From positions 806,001-870,000 of the forward strand of contig OZ037887.1 in assembly GCA_964035575.1 (NCBI GenBank): a DNA stretch of 64,000 nucleotides, written 5' to 3'. Origin of the DNA: Rhynchopus sp. YZ270_cl-10 (taxonomy: Eukaryota > Euglenozoa > Diplonemea > Diplonemida > Diplonemidae). The position numbers and the translations under genes are program-made. The notes under the pieces are model-generated. The model was not told the DNA's origin and did no database searches. It saw only the letters and a list, made by a program, of their open reading frames with translations. Of the stretch, positions 1 through 11,335 are shown one piece after another (the stretch's first letter is position 1; each line of letters opens with the position of its first letter).

Positions 1-393
1 ATGAAGTGCTTGAAGGGCTTGGTATTGCGAAGATCATTAAGGCGCATGAGGCGAAGAAGAAGAAAGGGAAGAAGTTGACGCAAACCGACACTTTGGAACG
101 TCAGAACAGTGGTGGTGCGCTCACTTCGACCGAGGCTGAGAACAAGAAGGGGAAGTCGACGGATGGCACAGCAGGCAGCACAACTACCGCAGCCGTCATC
201 CTGACATCCTGCGAGCTCGAGGAGCTCAAGCGAGACTGCGAACGTATCGACACAGAGGAGGGTGAGGAGGTGGAGGATGGAGCCGTGAGTGAGGACGCCA
301 ACAGCAGCGTTCCGTCGGACTTTGTGTTTGTCCCGAAGGCAGTGCAGGGTGCAGTGGAGGAGGAGGGGGTGGAGGTGCAGGTGGAGGAGATTG

Positions 394-495
394 GACGTCC
401 AGCAAAACGTTGGGATAAAGCCACCCCACCAATTATTGTTTCGGACCCTCAAAACCCACCAATGTTTTTTATCCACCAACGTTTTGTTGGACGTC
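394..495. mobile_element. Small inverted-repeat element (MITE-like) inside CEP164 copy 1
   Basis: The left arm begins GACGTCCAGCAAAACGTTGG and the right arm is its near-perfect reverse complement, ending CGTTTTGTTGGACGTC. The arms are about 26 bp and the element about 102 bp, with no coding capacity. It lies exactly where homology with copy 2 is interrupted, so it was inserted after the duplication. No clear target duplication is visible. A GACGTCCAGCAAAA motif recurs near 42262, so related fragments may lie elsewhere. Confidence 0.7.
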
Positions 496-663
496 TGTTT
501 TTACTTTTTTTTCTGTTGTTGGCTGTAGGGTGCTTATACTCAATAAGGATATGAGCACAACAGTCGCTCCTCGAGTGGATACAGTATCTGTCTTTTGTCA
601 GTGCAATGCGTGCTTTCATCGGAGGCTGCATCGGTCGGTCAGGAGGTGTGTTTCTATTCGTAA

Positions 664-700
664 AGGTACACTGTCACGAGACGGCTTTATATTCCACTTC
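664..700 (+). repeat. Short dispersed repeat, family C
   Basis: The motif is GGTACACTGTCACGAGA followed by CGGCTTTATATTCCA. Related copies occur near 11230, 21030, 24470, 35438 and 43100. It is part of the insertion that broke CEP164 copy 1. Confidence 0.5.
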
Positions 701-836
701 AGTTGTTTCTCTCTATTGTGCCCAGGTGGAGGTGTAGGATGGAGACATCGTGATAGTTCTGTTGGAGTCGTAGTGCATGGCAGCTCCACACAAGCAAGCA
801 GATTGTCCAACAGACAACAGAAATGTGCGTGATTTT

Positions 837-2186
837 TACCCCCTTTGTGCGTAACTAATGTAAAATGTAAAATTGAGGAGAGCTATTTTTTTTTTCAAAT
901 GAGAGAAAGGCGTTATTTGAAAGATCGGTTCGAAATATGTCAAAAATGAACAACGAACCGCAAGAAGATGTCGGAATGGTGATGCGCTCCACAAGTGGCT
1001 TGTGCCACTGCTGGAGCTTTGGGAGCTTTCGTAGTGGAAGGATAGTGTCGGTGTTAATGAGTGGTTCAAGGATGTGTCGGTGTGATGTTTAGTAATTCTA
1101 CCCCCCCTCGTACTCCCTCCCTTACACTGCAGAAATGCATTAATTTTACACCTTTTTAAAAGGGCAGCAGTCTTCGGACAGGTGAGTGGCGACACCTCCC
1201 TTGCGAGCTATCTGAGCAGAAGCAGAAGTCACACCAAGGCTCTGCGAATGATCAGTGTAACTAATTGTCTTTTTTCGACTCCCTTCTTCCTCTCTTCCCC
1301 CCGGTTCTTTACACCACAGGGCAGAACCCTTTCTGTAACCTGCAACCGCCTTCGCGCATGTAATTGGAAAGTATTGCAATCTGTGAACAAGTAAAAGTGG
1401 CTCCTAAGGATTGATGACGATCTGTGTCTATACCATCTGTAGTATAAAAGGCTTCGGCCGACATTGAGTACAGATCTTTATACCAGTAGGTGTAAAGTGA
1501 TTCTCGATTCAGCAAGTTATGAAAAATTACGAGTTGACCATGTCTTACTGCATGGTGGTACCAACCAACTAATTACACAATTTATACAAAGGTTTGAGAG
1601 TACAAAAGTCCTGGCTGAACGAAGGTGAACGACGCACCACACATGTAATGCGTTTGCAACTGCCAGTTTCCAAGCAAGAAGAAGTTGTCGACCTGCAAGT
1701 GTCACTGCACCTTTACCAATACGTGTTGATGTAGCATTTCCGTTCAATGTCTCAATTGAAAATGCATGGATTTTGTGAAAGTGTATGGGAGTGTCAAAAA
1801 AAAAGTGCGCGGAGCTCACACGAGAAGAAAGCGAGGTGTTTACATGTTGGTAATTTTTCAAAAAGAAAGGGTGGGGCAAAAAAAAAAAAAAAAAAATGAA
1901 TCTTGCTTCTTTGGATTTTACACAAAATCTTGTCGTGTCAATAAACCATTACTGCGAATAATTTGACCCAAATATTTTCATCCTTTACCCTCCCCCACAC
2001 ACTGTTCCCCTCCAACCTTTTCCACTCAGCCCCTCCTTGCTTGCTGTGTATGCTGATGGGTTGTGTCATCCATGCCGTCACATGACAGAGTCAGGCACAC
2101 CGTATATCACTATCTCCTCCTCGTCTCCCTTCTAAAACCCTATCCCACCAGAACTTCCTTCCCTATTTTGTTTTGAGAGAAAAATA
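837..2186. other. Intergenic spacer, copy 1 to copy 2
   Basis: No convincing gene is seen. Homopolymer runs of A and T are common. A short repeat at about 1452-1500 (CTTCGGCCGACATTGAGTAC) recurs as CTTCGGGCGACATTGAGCAC near 34160. Just upstream of the next start codon the sequence is pyrimidine-rich with AG dinucleotides at about 2150 and 2177. That would suit a splice acceptor in a 5' leader, but this is inference. Confidence 0.5.
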
Positions 2187-3536
2187 ATGCCGGGTAGCAA
2201 AGAAGTGCTCATCCCCGAGGCAAGCAGCGTGTACTACGGAGATGACGGCACGGCCAGCGAGGTGTTGGGGGACCACTACGACCCAGACTACGAGCCCTCG
2301 AAGGAGGAGGTCAAAGCTTTCGCAAAATGGCTTGGGATGCACCCAGTCGACGACGAGCAGCTGATGTGGATTGCACGGGAAGGACTCCGCGCACCACTCC
2401 CAGAAGACTGGAGATCGTGCAAAACGAAGGGATCAGATGGGCAGGATGATGACCACTACTACTTCAACTTCCGCACAGGAGAGTCCATCTGGGATCACCC
2501 TTTGGATGCGAAGTTCAAGGAACTGTACAAAGATCAATCCCAGAAAAAGAAGGATGGGAAGCCCTTTAAGCGCTGTGTCGACAATGAAGTGCTTGAAGGG
2601 CTTGGTATTGCGAAGATCATTAAGGCGCATGAGGCGAAGAAGAAGAAAGGGAAGAAGTTGACGCAAACCGACACTTTGGAACGTCAGAACAGTGGTGGTG
2701 CGCTCACTTCGACCGAGGCTGAGAACAAGAAGGGGAAGTCGACGGATGGCACAGCAGGCAGCACAGCTACCGCAGCTGACGCATCCCGTGAGCTGGACGA
2801 GCTCAAGCGAGACCGCGAACGTATCGCAGAGGAAGAAAGACTCAACCACGAAAAGATGCAAAAGCACCTGAAACACCAACACGAGCAAGAGCTGCAGGAT
2901 CTTGAAATGGAGTTGGACAGACAGCTCAGCGCTGCACGCAGGAAGAACAGCCAATCACAACAGGAGTGGGAGCGGGAGCTTGATGAGCAGAACGCAGCAA
3001 ACCGACGCCGTTTCGAAAGGGAGCTGATGCAGGAATTCGAGGCGTGGAAGCGTGAGAAGGAGGCTGCGATTGAGGAGAAGCGGAACAGCATTGAGGCCAT
3101 GCATAAGGAGATCTTGGGGGAGCTGGAGCAGAAGGGCAAACGCCTTTTGGACAAACCCACACACGAGCATGAATTGGCCATCGCGCAGGTGGACGACCTG
3201 GTTGCAGATCACCGTACAGCTTTGGAACGTCTCTCATCTACTACGCAGGCAACCCTGGTGCAAATCGCTGCAGTAGTGCCTACAGCGTGCAGTGCAGATG
3301 CAGCGGCAAAGAACACCACCCTGTTGTCGGTGAACACAGAGGAGGGTGAGGAGGTGGAGGATGGAGCCGTGAGTGAGGACGCCAACAGCAGCGTTCCGTC
3401 GGACTTTGTGTTTGTCCCGAAGGCAGTGCAGGGTGCAGTGGAGGAGGAGGGGGTGGATACTGGTGAGGAGATTGGGGTGGACGCAGTGGATGTGGAGATT
3501 GACGATGACGAAACCGCTTTTCTGTTGGAGTCGTAG
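2187..3536 (+). CDS. CEP164-like WW-domain protein, short copy 2
   Basis: A 449-residue intact reading frame. Residues about 20-70 carry the conserved CEP164 N-terminal block (DPDYEPSKEEVKAFAKWLGM, then LMWIAREGLRAPLPEDW), followed by a WW domain to about residue 112 with YYFNFRTGESIWDHP. CEP164 proteins sit on the distal appendages of the mother centriole and, in animals, recruit TTBK2 through this WW region to start ciliogenesis. A lysine-rich linker and a coiled coil (about 205-320) follow. The last about 65 residues are acidic and end DDDETAFLLES, a tail absent from the long copy at 6665. Much of the coding DNA matches copy 3 almost base for base, but the central coiled coil is lost, so this looks like a recent, internally deleted duplicate. 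The start was chosen by alignment with the copy 3 start. It may be functional or a decaying paralogue. Confidence 0.85.
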   Translation: MPGSKEVLIPEASSVYYGDDGTASEVLGDHYDPDYEPSKEEVKAFAKWLGMHPVDDEQLMWIAREGLRAPLPEDWRSCKTKGSDGQDDDHYYFNFRTGESIWDHPLDAKFKELYKDQSQKKKDGKPFKRCVDNEVLEGLGIAKIIKAHEAKKKKGKKLTQTDTLERQNSGGALTSTEAENKKGKSTDGTAGSTATAADASRELDELKRDRERIAEEERLNHEKMQKHLKHQHEQELQDLEMELDRQLSAARRKNSQSQQEWERELDEQNAANRRRFERELMQEFEAWKREKEAAIEEKRNSIEAMHKEILGELEQKGKRLLDKPTHEHELAIAQVDDLVADHRTALERLSSTTQATLVQIAAVVPTACSADAAAKNTTLLSVNTEEGEEVEDGAVSEDANSSVPSDFVFVPKAVQGAVEEEGVDTGEEIGVDAVDVEIDDDETAFLLES

Positions 3537-3603
3537 TGCATGGCAGCTCCACACAAGCAAGCAGATTGTCCAACAGACAACAGAAATGTGCGTGATTTTT
3601 GAA

Positions 3604-3644
3604 AGGTGACTAAGCACGAGAGGCTTAGGATCATCTTATAAACT
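3604..3644 (+). repeat. Hairpin repeat, family A
   Basis: GGTGA then CTAAGC-ACGAGAG-GCTTAG, a perfect 6-bp stem with a 7-nt loop, followed by GATCATCTTATAAAC and a T-rich tract. It lies about 70 bases after the copy 2 stop. It is one of at least eleven copies in the window. Confidence 0.75.
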
Positions 3645-3886
3645 TTTGTTTTGTTTTTGCCTTGTAGGTAACTAAGCACATTACCAACTTTTCTCTTTTT
3701 ATCCTAAAGATGTGTAGGCACATGAGGCATGTTCATCTTTCAACTCTTTTCTTCTTTCTTGCCCCATTCCAAACAACGTTCTTTAAAAGCGGCTGTTTCG
3801 GCCGTTGTCTTTGGAGATTACAAATAGAGAAGATGTGAGCTTGCTATGGCTTCAACGTTTTTCTTATCTTACCCTTATCTTTGCGA

Positions 3887-3924
3887 AGGTGACTAATCAC
3901 GAGGATTAGGTTCATCTGTCTAAC
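3887..3924 (+). repeat. Hairpin repeat, family A (covarying stem)
   Basis: Here the stem reads CTAATC-ACGAG-GATTAG. Relative to the usual CTAAGC/GCTTAG, both sides of one base pair changed (G-C to T-A), so pairing is kept. The tail GTTCATCTGTCTAAC plus T-run follows as in other copies. Confidence 0.7.
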
Positions 3925-3969
3925 TTTTTTTTATTCTCCCATCGTGTGCTTTCTCTGTTCTTATACATT

Positions 3970-4087
3970 CCACCTGATTTTTACCCCGCGTATAGGCGCG
4001 TAAAGGCTGGGGAAAATGGGTGGGGTTTGGCCTATACGGGCCTTTACGCACCTATACACGCCTATACGCGGGGTAATAATCAGGTGG
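3970..4087. mobile_element. Small inverted-repeat element (118 bp)
   Basis: The ends are CCACCTGATTTTTACCCCGC and the complementary CGGGGTAATAATCAGGTGG. Inner segments (GTATAGGCG / CGCCTATAC and GTAAAGG / CCTTTAC) also pair, so the whole element folds into one long imperfect hairpin. It has no coding capacity and no clear target duplication. It is a MITE-like insertion. Confidence 0.75.
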
Positions 4088-4124
4088 GCATTGAATGGAA
4101 AGTATATGAAATTGATTTTTTTTT

Positions 4125-4648
4125 CAACTTACCTTCCTTCACCCCCCCTGTAAGGGCAACCGTAGGTGAAGTAAGGTATAGTATTGAAATCGATGTGGGG
4201 GGGGAGTAAAGGGTCAATTTTACAAAACCTGATTTTGAGGAAAATTTTAGCCAAAAATGGGCCCCACGTATAAGCAACCGGGCTCATATTTCTCAAAATT
4301 TAAGTGGTCAAAAAATTGTCCAATTTTCGAGATTGACCCCACCACTGCACGGGTGAATCCCAAAAATGCAAATAAGGACCCTTTTTCAACTTACCTTCCT
4401 TCACCCCCCCTGTAAGGGCAACCGTAGGTGAAGTAAGGTATAGTATTGAAATCGATGTGGGGGGGGAGTAAAGGGTCAATTTTACAAAACCTGATTTTGA
4501 GGAAAATTTTAGCCAAAAATGGGCCCCACGTATAAGCAACCGGGCTCATATTTCTCAAAATTTAAGTGGTCAAAAAATTGTCCAATTTTCGAGATTGACC
4601 CCACCACTGCACGGGCGGAGCCCAAAAATGCAAATAAGGACCCTTTTT
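4125..4648. repeat. Two tandem 262-bp repeat units
   Basis: Units at 4125-4386 and 4387-4648 are almost identical. Each starts CAACTTACCTTCCTTCACC and ends with GCAAATAAGGACCCTTTTT. A third unit stands alone at 25537-25798. Short open frames of about 55 codons on the minus strand are conserved among the three, but that follows from near identity and is not evidence of coding. Confidence 0.85.
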
Positions 4649-5160
4649 AATTTGTTCTCTTGAAATGTATAATTTCATGTTTTCGCGAAAAAAATAACAA
4701 CTGATCCCTACAAGGGTTGAAGGAAGGTGGTTGAAAATAACAATACCAACAAGAACAACTAATTGCTAAGAAAAAAGCGGGGTGTGCTGTGGAAAACTCC
4801 GCGTGATTTTCGAAACCACCGTAGCATCCTGGCGATTTGCTGGAGGTGCTGATGTGCCTGGTGTGATCGATGTGTTGTAGTCTGTGCATTCTGTGTTCCT
4901 TCCGCACTGCTCCAACGACGACGACAATGTGGGGAGCCTGTGGACAAAAACGAGCTGGAACACGGTGGTGCTGGATGAAGAGGACAGCCCCCCCTTCTTG
5001 AACGTTTCAGATGCTGGCGTCCCAGTGGGTCTGGCAGCGTACGAAGAGCGTTAGCATACCTGCAGAAGAGCAGAATGCTGGGCGTGTTGTAGAGTATTTC
5101 TTTTCAGGATGGAGTTCCACATCACACCCCGTTTTTTTTCCGATAGCAATTACTTGTTTT
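4649..5160. repeat. Dispersed repeat unit shared with 25799-26345
   Basis: It follows the second 262-bp unit and matches 25799-26345, so the full dispersed repeat is about 800 bp. The copies differ by scattered substitutions and by a 41-base length difference near 4955 (longer in the second copy). On the + strand a stretch reading DNVGSLWTKTSW looks coding-like, but no start-to-stop gene can be defined. It is an unclassified mobile or duplicated repeat. Confidence 0.75.
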
Positions 5161-6664
5161 TCAGTGCCAGTGATGTACCTCCATACTCCTGGAACACAGG
5201 CGGCCGTCATAGCGTCGGGAAGCCGCCCCAGCTCTTTCCACTTCCTACTGCTACTATTCATGCAAAACAAACAGAGTAGCAAAAATTAAAAGCAAAAACA
5301 AAACAAACTTTCCAAGCCCCAGCTCTTCACTCTCAGGTAGACCGGAGGAATCGTCTCAAACGGACTCCCAGATGCAATAAAGTCCAGCCCAGGACCGAGA
5401 TTTTGGGCTTTTTCCTTCCCCCTTTTTCCTTGAAAAGGAACCTACCCTAGTGACTGCTAAACAAAAAAAAAACAGAACAACCCAGAGAGAACCAACCATT
5501 TTACAAGCTGTTCTAATTAACTACCCCCCACGCGGATGACATTGTCCAGTTTTTTATTTTTTTTATTTTTTTGCGAGTTCTTTTTGGGAAAGACTTTGTA
5601 AAAACTTGGTCGGGTTTTCCACCCCTAATTTTTGAGCACAACCCCTTTTACCCTGTGAAGACTTTGTGAAGACCTAGGGTTTAATGCTCGGTCGGGTCCA
5701 AAAAATTCCGCGCGCGTGCGCAGAAAAAAAAACACACACACACCATGGTGCTCCGGGAGGGGTCGATATTGACAGGTCGCTGACAGTTGACCGATTTCCG
5801 AAAGCACCACACCAAAAAAAGGAAAAAAAAACAGTGGAGCTTGCAGGTGGCAACTACACTCAACAATTCTCAACGACTCAACAACAACAAAAAAAAAAAC
5901 GCGTTTAACCTTGTTGTTCTTCAAAAAAATTACAAAAAAATAATTTCCACCTGATCTCCACCAACCACCCTACCCGAATATAAGTATCTCTGAAACTGAC
6001 CCCCATCCTAGCCCACTCTGTTCTTCCTTCTAGGGCATGTCGCGTAGATCTGCTGTTTTAGTTGTTCCATTTTTCCTGCATCTCCGAGCTCCGAGGTTTG
6101 CATGGACTCCGTGTCAACCACTCGGTGACGAGCAGTCTCTCCACCCCCTTCCCCGGTTTTCCTTCGGAGACTCCCTTCACAGTGAAGGGACGTCTCCGTC
6201 CTCATATCCTGACCGCCTTGTTGCACGCCGCGAACGACTCAATGAGGTGAGCCCGAACCCCCGAAGAGTCTAGTTCTCGACCAGCACCTTTCCCAGATCC
6301 TCAAAACACTGCGTAACCTTCGCCTGTGGAAAGCAGCTTCCGTCACGTTCCCGCGTGTGGAGGAAGCGCACCTTCGTGAAGGACCCCCCCGCTGGGTCAG
6401 CTCTCGGTTCAGCAGATGTTCAGAAAGTGAGCACTGTCGCTCAGAGTCCGGCGATTTCGCCATCAACGACTAGTTCTGCACACCGTTCACCAGAACTTGG
6501 CACTCGTAGAATTGAATTGGTTTATATTTATGGATAATTTATCGACATTTTTCTTTACCTAATATGCTATGGGACCCTTCCCTTCCCTTCCCTTCCCCAA
6601 ACCGACGTCTCGCAGTACCCCCTTCCTTTCCCCCTTTTGTTTTTTTGTTTTGATAGAAAAGAAA
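5161..6664. other. Intergenic spacer with possible gene remnant at about 6040-6476
   Basis: 5161-6030 holds only A/T-rich sequence. From 6040 to 6476 the composition becomes gene-like. One frame at 6267-6476 reads without stop for about 70 residues, including QILKTLRNLRLWKAASVTFP, and another frame upstream reads about 75 residues. No frame carries through, and I do not recognise a family. It could be an exon of an unrecognised gene or a relic. Directly before the copy 3 start is a long pyrimidine tract ending TGATAG, which could serve as a splice acceptor. Confidence 0.4.
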
Positions 6665-9600
6665 ATGTCGCGTAAGAAAGAAGATGTGGTCATCCCCGAG
6701 GCAAGCAGCGTGTACTACGGAGATGACGGCACGGCCAGCGAGGTGTTGGAGAACCAATACGATCCAGACTACGAGCCCTCGAAGGAGGAGATGAAGGAGT
6801 ACGCAGAGTGGCTTGGGATGCACCCAGTCGACGACGAGCAGCTGATGTGGATTGCACGGGAAGGACTCCGCGCACCACTCCCAGAAGACTGGAGACCATG
6901 CAAAACGAAGGGATCAGATGGGCAGGATGATGACCACTACTACTTCAACTTCCGCACAGGAGAGTCCACCTGGGATCACCCTTTGGATGCGAAGTTCAAG
7001 AAACTGTACAAAGATCAATCCCAGAAAAAGAAGGATGGGAAGCCCTTTAAGCGCTGTGTCGACAATGAAGTGCTTGAAGGGCTTGGTATTGCGAAGATCA
7101 TTAAGGCGCATGAGGCGAAGAAGAAGAAGGGGAAGAAAGGGCTGCCGGATCCTTTGACACAAGCTTTGGCGGACACGTTGGAACGTCAGAACAGTGGTGG
7201 TGCGCTGACTTCGACCGAGCCTGCGAATAAGAAGGGGAAGTTCGGTAGTCTCCCTAGCTCTGGTGGTATTGGCAAGAATGCGTTGAAGGGCTTGGAGGAT
7301 GATAAGTCTGCCTCTGCCTTGGGCAGGCAGGCACTGCCTGGGTTGGGGGGTCCTGGCAAGGAGACCGCCAAAGCGCCTGAGCGCAGTGGCTCAATGCGAT
7401 CGTTGCCGCTTGGCAAGACAATGGGGTTAATGGAAAGTGAGACAAGAAGCGCTCTCCGCAACATCGTGGGTGCAGGCAGCACAGCTGCCCCAGCCGACAC
7501 ATCCCGTGAGCTCGACCAAATCAAGCAAGACCACGAACGTATCGCAGAGGAAGAAAGACTCAACCATGAAAAGATGCAAAAACACCTGAAACACCAACAC
7601 GAGCAAGAGCTGCAGGATCTTGAAATGGAGTTGGACAGACAGCTCAGCGCTGCACGCAGGAAGAACAGCCAATCACAACAGGAGTGGGAGCGGGAGCTTG
7701 ATGAGCAGAACGCAGCAAACCGACGCCGTTTCGAAAGGGAGCTGATGCAGGAATTCGAGGCGTGGAAGCGTGAGAAGGAGGCTGCGATTGAGGAGAAGCG
7801 GAACAGCATTGAGGCCATGCATAAGGAGAGCTTGGGGGAGCTGGAGCAGAAGGGCAAACGCCTTTTGGACAGACTCACTCGCGAACACGAAGCAGAACTA
7901 AAAGAACGACGACACGAATGGGAAGAAAAGGCAGAAGAACTGCAACAGAAGCTTAGCGACATTGAGAGAAAACGCGAGAAGGTACGCACTCTTCAAACCG
8001 AAGTGGACGCGAAGGAGGAGGACGTTTGCATCCGCCAGGCAGAGCTTAAAAAGCAAGAAGCCGAGGTGCTCCGCAGCAAAGGAGAAATAGAAGCCCTGAA
8101 ACAGGACCAATCCTCACAACAGACCACCGCGCAGATGGACGACCTGGTTGCAGAGCACCGTGCGGATTTGGAACGACTCTCATCTGCTTCGCAGGCAGAA
8201 ATCGATGCGGTGCGTCGTGAACATGATGCTGCCGTCCTCACGCTCCGCACCGAACACGAAGAGGAAGCTGCACGCATCAAGGAAGAGACAAAAACACGCT
8301 GCGACACCTTGGTGCAACGCCAGAAGGGGTTGGAGGCAGAGCTCACCAAACGGCAGGCTGAACTGCGTGATATGATGACACGCCTTGACGAAGAACAACG
8401 CAGTCTCCAAAGCGCGCACGACAACACCAACAACAACACCAACTTTGACGAAGAGATAAACACCATCTGCAGCAGACATGCCGAAGAACGCAAAGATCTC
8501 GAAGCACAAATCAGCAAGGAAAAGGAGCAGATCGAACTGACCCGCCACTCTCAAGAAGAGCTGCTGCAGAGCGAGCACAGCGACAACGTCAGAGAGGAGG
8601 CTGTACGGAAGAGAGAGCTCGAGGCGGAGGAGGCACGTCACAACGCTTCTTTGGAGGGGCTGAAGACGCAGATGGAGGCAGACTGCGATGCGCAACGTGC
8701 AGATCTGGTACGACAGTTTCAAGACCGCCTATCCGAAGAGGAGCGCCGTCTGCAAATGGAGACCGACACTGCATTAGAAACCATGGTCGCAGAGAACAAA
8801 CGCCGCCTCGCAAACGCACACGAACAAAGCCGGCACAGCGAAGAACAACAAGAACACAACCTTACCCTTGCCACCCGCCAAGCCGAGCTCGATGCTGAAC
8901 GCATGCGAGACGCTGTCTCACAAAACACACACGCCCTACAAGACAAACGCAATACACTGCAACAAACTTTACAGCAAAAAATCCACCAATTGGAGACCGA
9001 AGCACAACACAAGGAGGACGCAGACAAAGCTGAGATTACTACCACTATGCAGGCAAGACTGGCAGCATTCACCTCCGAACAGGAAGCCGAGTTGCAGACG
9101 AACGCCGGGGAAAAAGACCCGCAGGCGGCACTCCAACAATCAAAACAGAAGTACGCGGCAGAGCTGCAACGCCAGCGGGCTGAGACGGAGAAGGGCATCC
9201 TGCGCATGAAGGAGGAATGCGAGGCGCGACACGAGCGTGTCTGCAGCGAGGCCAGAGCGAACTACGCCAACGAGATCGAGGCACTCCAGAAGCACCATGC
9301 TGCACAGCTTGCGGATCTGCAGACCGGCCCCTCAGGCTCAGAGGTGGCAGGGCTCTCCTCCACCCACGCCTCTGAGAAGGCTATGCTCGCATCGGAGCAC
9401 GCACACAAAGTCGAAGTCGCTGCCCGAGAACACCAACATCGCCTTGCCGAGGAGCGTCTCTCTCACCAATCAGCCATTGCAGAGCTGACCCAAAGACAGC
9501 TGCAAAACTCTGCCGAAGCCCAGGCCCAAGACGACGCAGCAGCGCGCGAGGCAATCCTTGCGAAGATGGAGGAAGCACGCATCAGGCCGCACAGCAACAA

Positions 9601-10471
9601 CAGCGACTCCGACAGCTACGATGACGAGCAGCAACAGCGGGGAGGAGGAGGAGGAAGAGGGGGAGGAGCTGGTGGAGGCGAGGGTGAGCACTTCGACCCC
9701 TATACTACGTCGGCCACAGAACAGCACACAGAGCGGCGTGCGCGGGAGTACCTCCGTGCACAGAAGCGGACCCTCCGGAGAAGGCAGGTATGTCGCCATG
9801 CATTATAATTCTTGGGTAATTTAAACGGCAACTTTTGACGTTGACATCTGAACATTTCTCACCATTCAATTTGTCTTACACACTATCGCATCGGGTCTGA
9901 AGATCTGCTCTAGAGGATGTACTCACAGTACTGTTTTTCCTCCCCTACCCCACATACCATCATCCTACAGGCGGCACTCAAAACCCTGCGAGAGAAGTGG
10001 CAGAAGGACGCAGAGGTGGTGCGGAAGAAGGGCCACTCCGGTGAGGTCAAGGTTCTGGCCCGGGCACGTCGGGAGCTCGACCGGCAGGCAGACACACTAA
10101 ACCGCGAGGTCAAGGAGCTGCAAAAGAAGGAATTCTTTTTGAAGCAACGCGTCCTCCGGTCTCACGGCGAATGGACCGAGGAGTCGGACACATGCAGCCT
10201 GGCGTCCTCCTTCCCGTCACGCCCTGCACAACCACGTGCACACCGTCGAGCACCTCGCCGCTACCAAGAGTCTGACCCCCGTGTAATGATAGCTCTCTCT
10301 ACGCTTACTCAAGAAGTCCGTCGTTTATCAGATAAAGTGACACAGATAGAAGGGGGTGGTGGAGGAGGAGGAGGAGGAGGAGCAGGGGGAAAATCTGCCC
10401 GCTCAGCAAACACCCATTGGCAGTCCTTTGTCTCGGGAAGGTGCGATCGAGAGTTGGTGCAGTGTTGGTAG
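6665..10471 (+). CDS. CEP164-like distal-appendage protein, long copy 3 (two exons)
   Basis: The model is exon 1 6665-9787, intron 9788-9970 (GTATGT...CTACAG, phase 0) and exon 2 9971-10471, giving about 1207 residues. The N-terminus has the CEP164 block (LMWIAREGLRAPLPEDW) and a WW domain with YYFNFRTGESTWDHP at about residues 95-110. Residues about 280-980 are nearly continuous charged coiled coil. The exon junction joins LRRRQ to AALKTLREKWQ, close to the conserved C-terminal coiled coil of animal CEP164 as I remember it, and the tail carries a polyglycine run. Human CEP164 is 1460 residues, so the length fits. Family role: distal appendages and basal-body docking during ciliogenesis. A frame extends upstream to 6569, but 6665 is preferred because copy 2 starts at the equivalent position. 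AATAAA occurs at about 10555. This is the likely functional parent of copies 1 and 2. Confidence 0.88.
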
Positions 10472-10751
10472 GTAGGTGGGTTGTGTTATTGAAATGTGTT
10501 AAAAATGAGGTTTTTAAAAAGTGAGGATTTTTTTGAATGCGTTGCAAATAATTTCAATAAAGAGTGCAAAAAAAACCCCCCCGAGAGATTCTCATACATT
10601 TATTTGTTCTGGTTTGTTTAGAAAAAAAAAAATAGTCTGTTTATTTTGTCAATTATCTTCTTTCCTACCCCTTTTTTTAGATCAGATGTAAACCACGAGG
10701 ACTGAGGTACCAGAGTGAGGCTTAGACTCATTTTGTCTCAACCCTTATTAA

Positions 10752-10792
10752 AGGTTACTAAGAACGAGAGGCTTAGGTTCATTTTCATAAGC
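10752..10792 (+). repeat. Hairpin repeat, family A
   Basis: GGTTACTAAGAACGAGAGGC then TTAGGTTCATTTTCATAAGC and a T-rich tract. One stem pair is disrupted (CTAAGA against GCTTAG). It lies about 190 bases after the AATAAA downstream of CEP164 copy 3. Confidence 0.65.
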
Positions 10793-10947
10793 TTTCCCTT
10801 TTTTCTTCTTTTTCTTCTCCATTTTTTTTCCCCGATCTGTGATTATACTATATTTTTTTTGCAGAGAATGAATCTCCTTCCCAGTGACGTTTCGCTAACA
10901 TAGTTTCAGTTGTGTAACCCCCCCTTATGTTGCTCCCCTCTTCTAGG

Positions 10948-11078
10948 CATACCTCGAAGGCGAATTTCGTATTTTCTTCTATATTCGCCCTATATTCGGA
11001 TCCGAATATAGGGCGAATATGCTCCAAGAATTTTGGGATCCGAATATAGGACGAATACGTATTCGTCTTCGGGGTATG
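10948..11078. mobile_element. Small inverted-repeat element (131 bp)
   Basis: The termini are CATACCTCGAAGGCGAAT and its complement ATTCGTCTTCGGGGTATG, with three mismatches. Internally the palindrome CCCTATATTCGGATCCGAAT and repeats of CGAATATAGG make the whole element self-complementary. It is a noncoding MITE-like unit. Confidence 0.75.
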
Positions 11079-11335
11079 AGACCCCCCTTCACATTGTTCT
11101 TATTATCTGTTCTGTTTTGTGAAATAGTCAACTCTTCCGGGTTGTGTTTTTTTTTTTGTGTTACTTAGGGCAGTCACAGTGCAAACCTTTTCCCGTGGTT
11201 AACGTTTGCGTTCCCCCCCCCTTTTTTCTGCTCTGTCTCGAGAGGGCTTTGTATTTCAAAACACATTGTTTTTAGACGCTGATGGACAAAAACTCCATCT
11301 TTCGACTCGAAAAAATTATCTTAATCATGTTTAAA

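Larger units (their letters stand above)
1..773 (+). pseudogene. Broken CEP164-like gene copy 1 (5' end outside window)
   Basis: The reading frame open at the window edge (from base 3) encodes the segment that follows the WW domain in the two downstream copies, and its first about 190 bases are nearly identical to 2584-2770. It then jumps, near base 250, to the acidic tail found at the end of copy 2, so about 500 bases of coiled-coil coding sequence are missing. At about 394 the match to copy 2 stops: a small inverted-repeat element (394-495) and roughly 230 further bases are inserted, and the frame ends in a stop at 552-554. Homology resumes near 725 and includes the original stop (771-773) and the 3' UTR to about 836. 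I infer a duplicated, decayed sister of copy 2. Read-through transcription is possible, but a functional distal-appendage protein is unlikely. Confidence 0.8.

Noticed and set aside
6569-6664. Upstream extension of the long CEP164 frame
   Set aside because: It translates a pyrimidine-rich leader (PFPSLPFPKP...). The aligned start of copy 2 corresponds to 6665, so the extension is probably untranslated.
10552-10560. AATAAA as a dependable polyadenylation signal
   Set aside because: It occurs after some genes but is frequent throughout this A/T-rich DNA. Without transcript ends it cannot be called.
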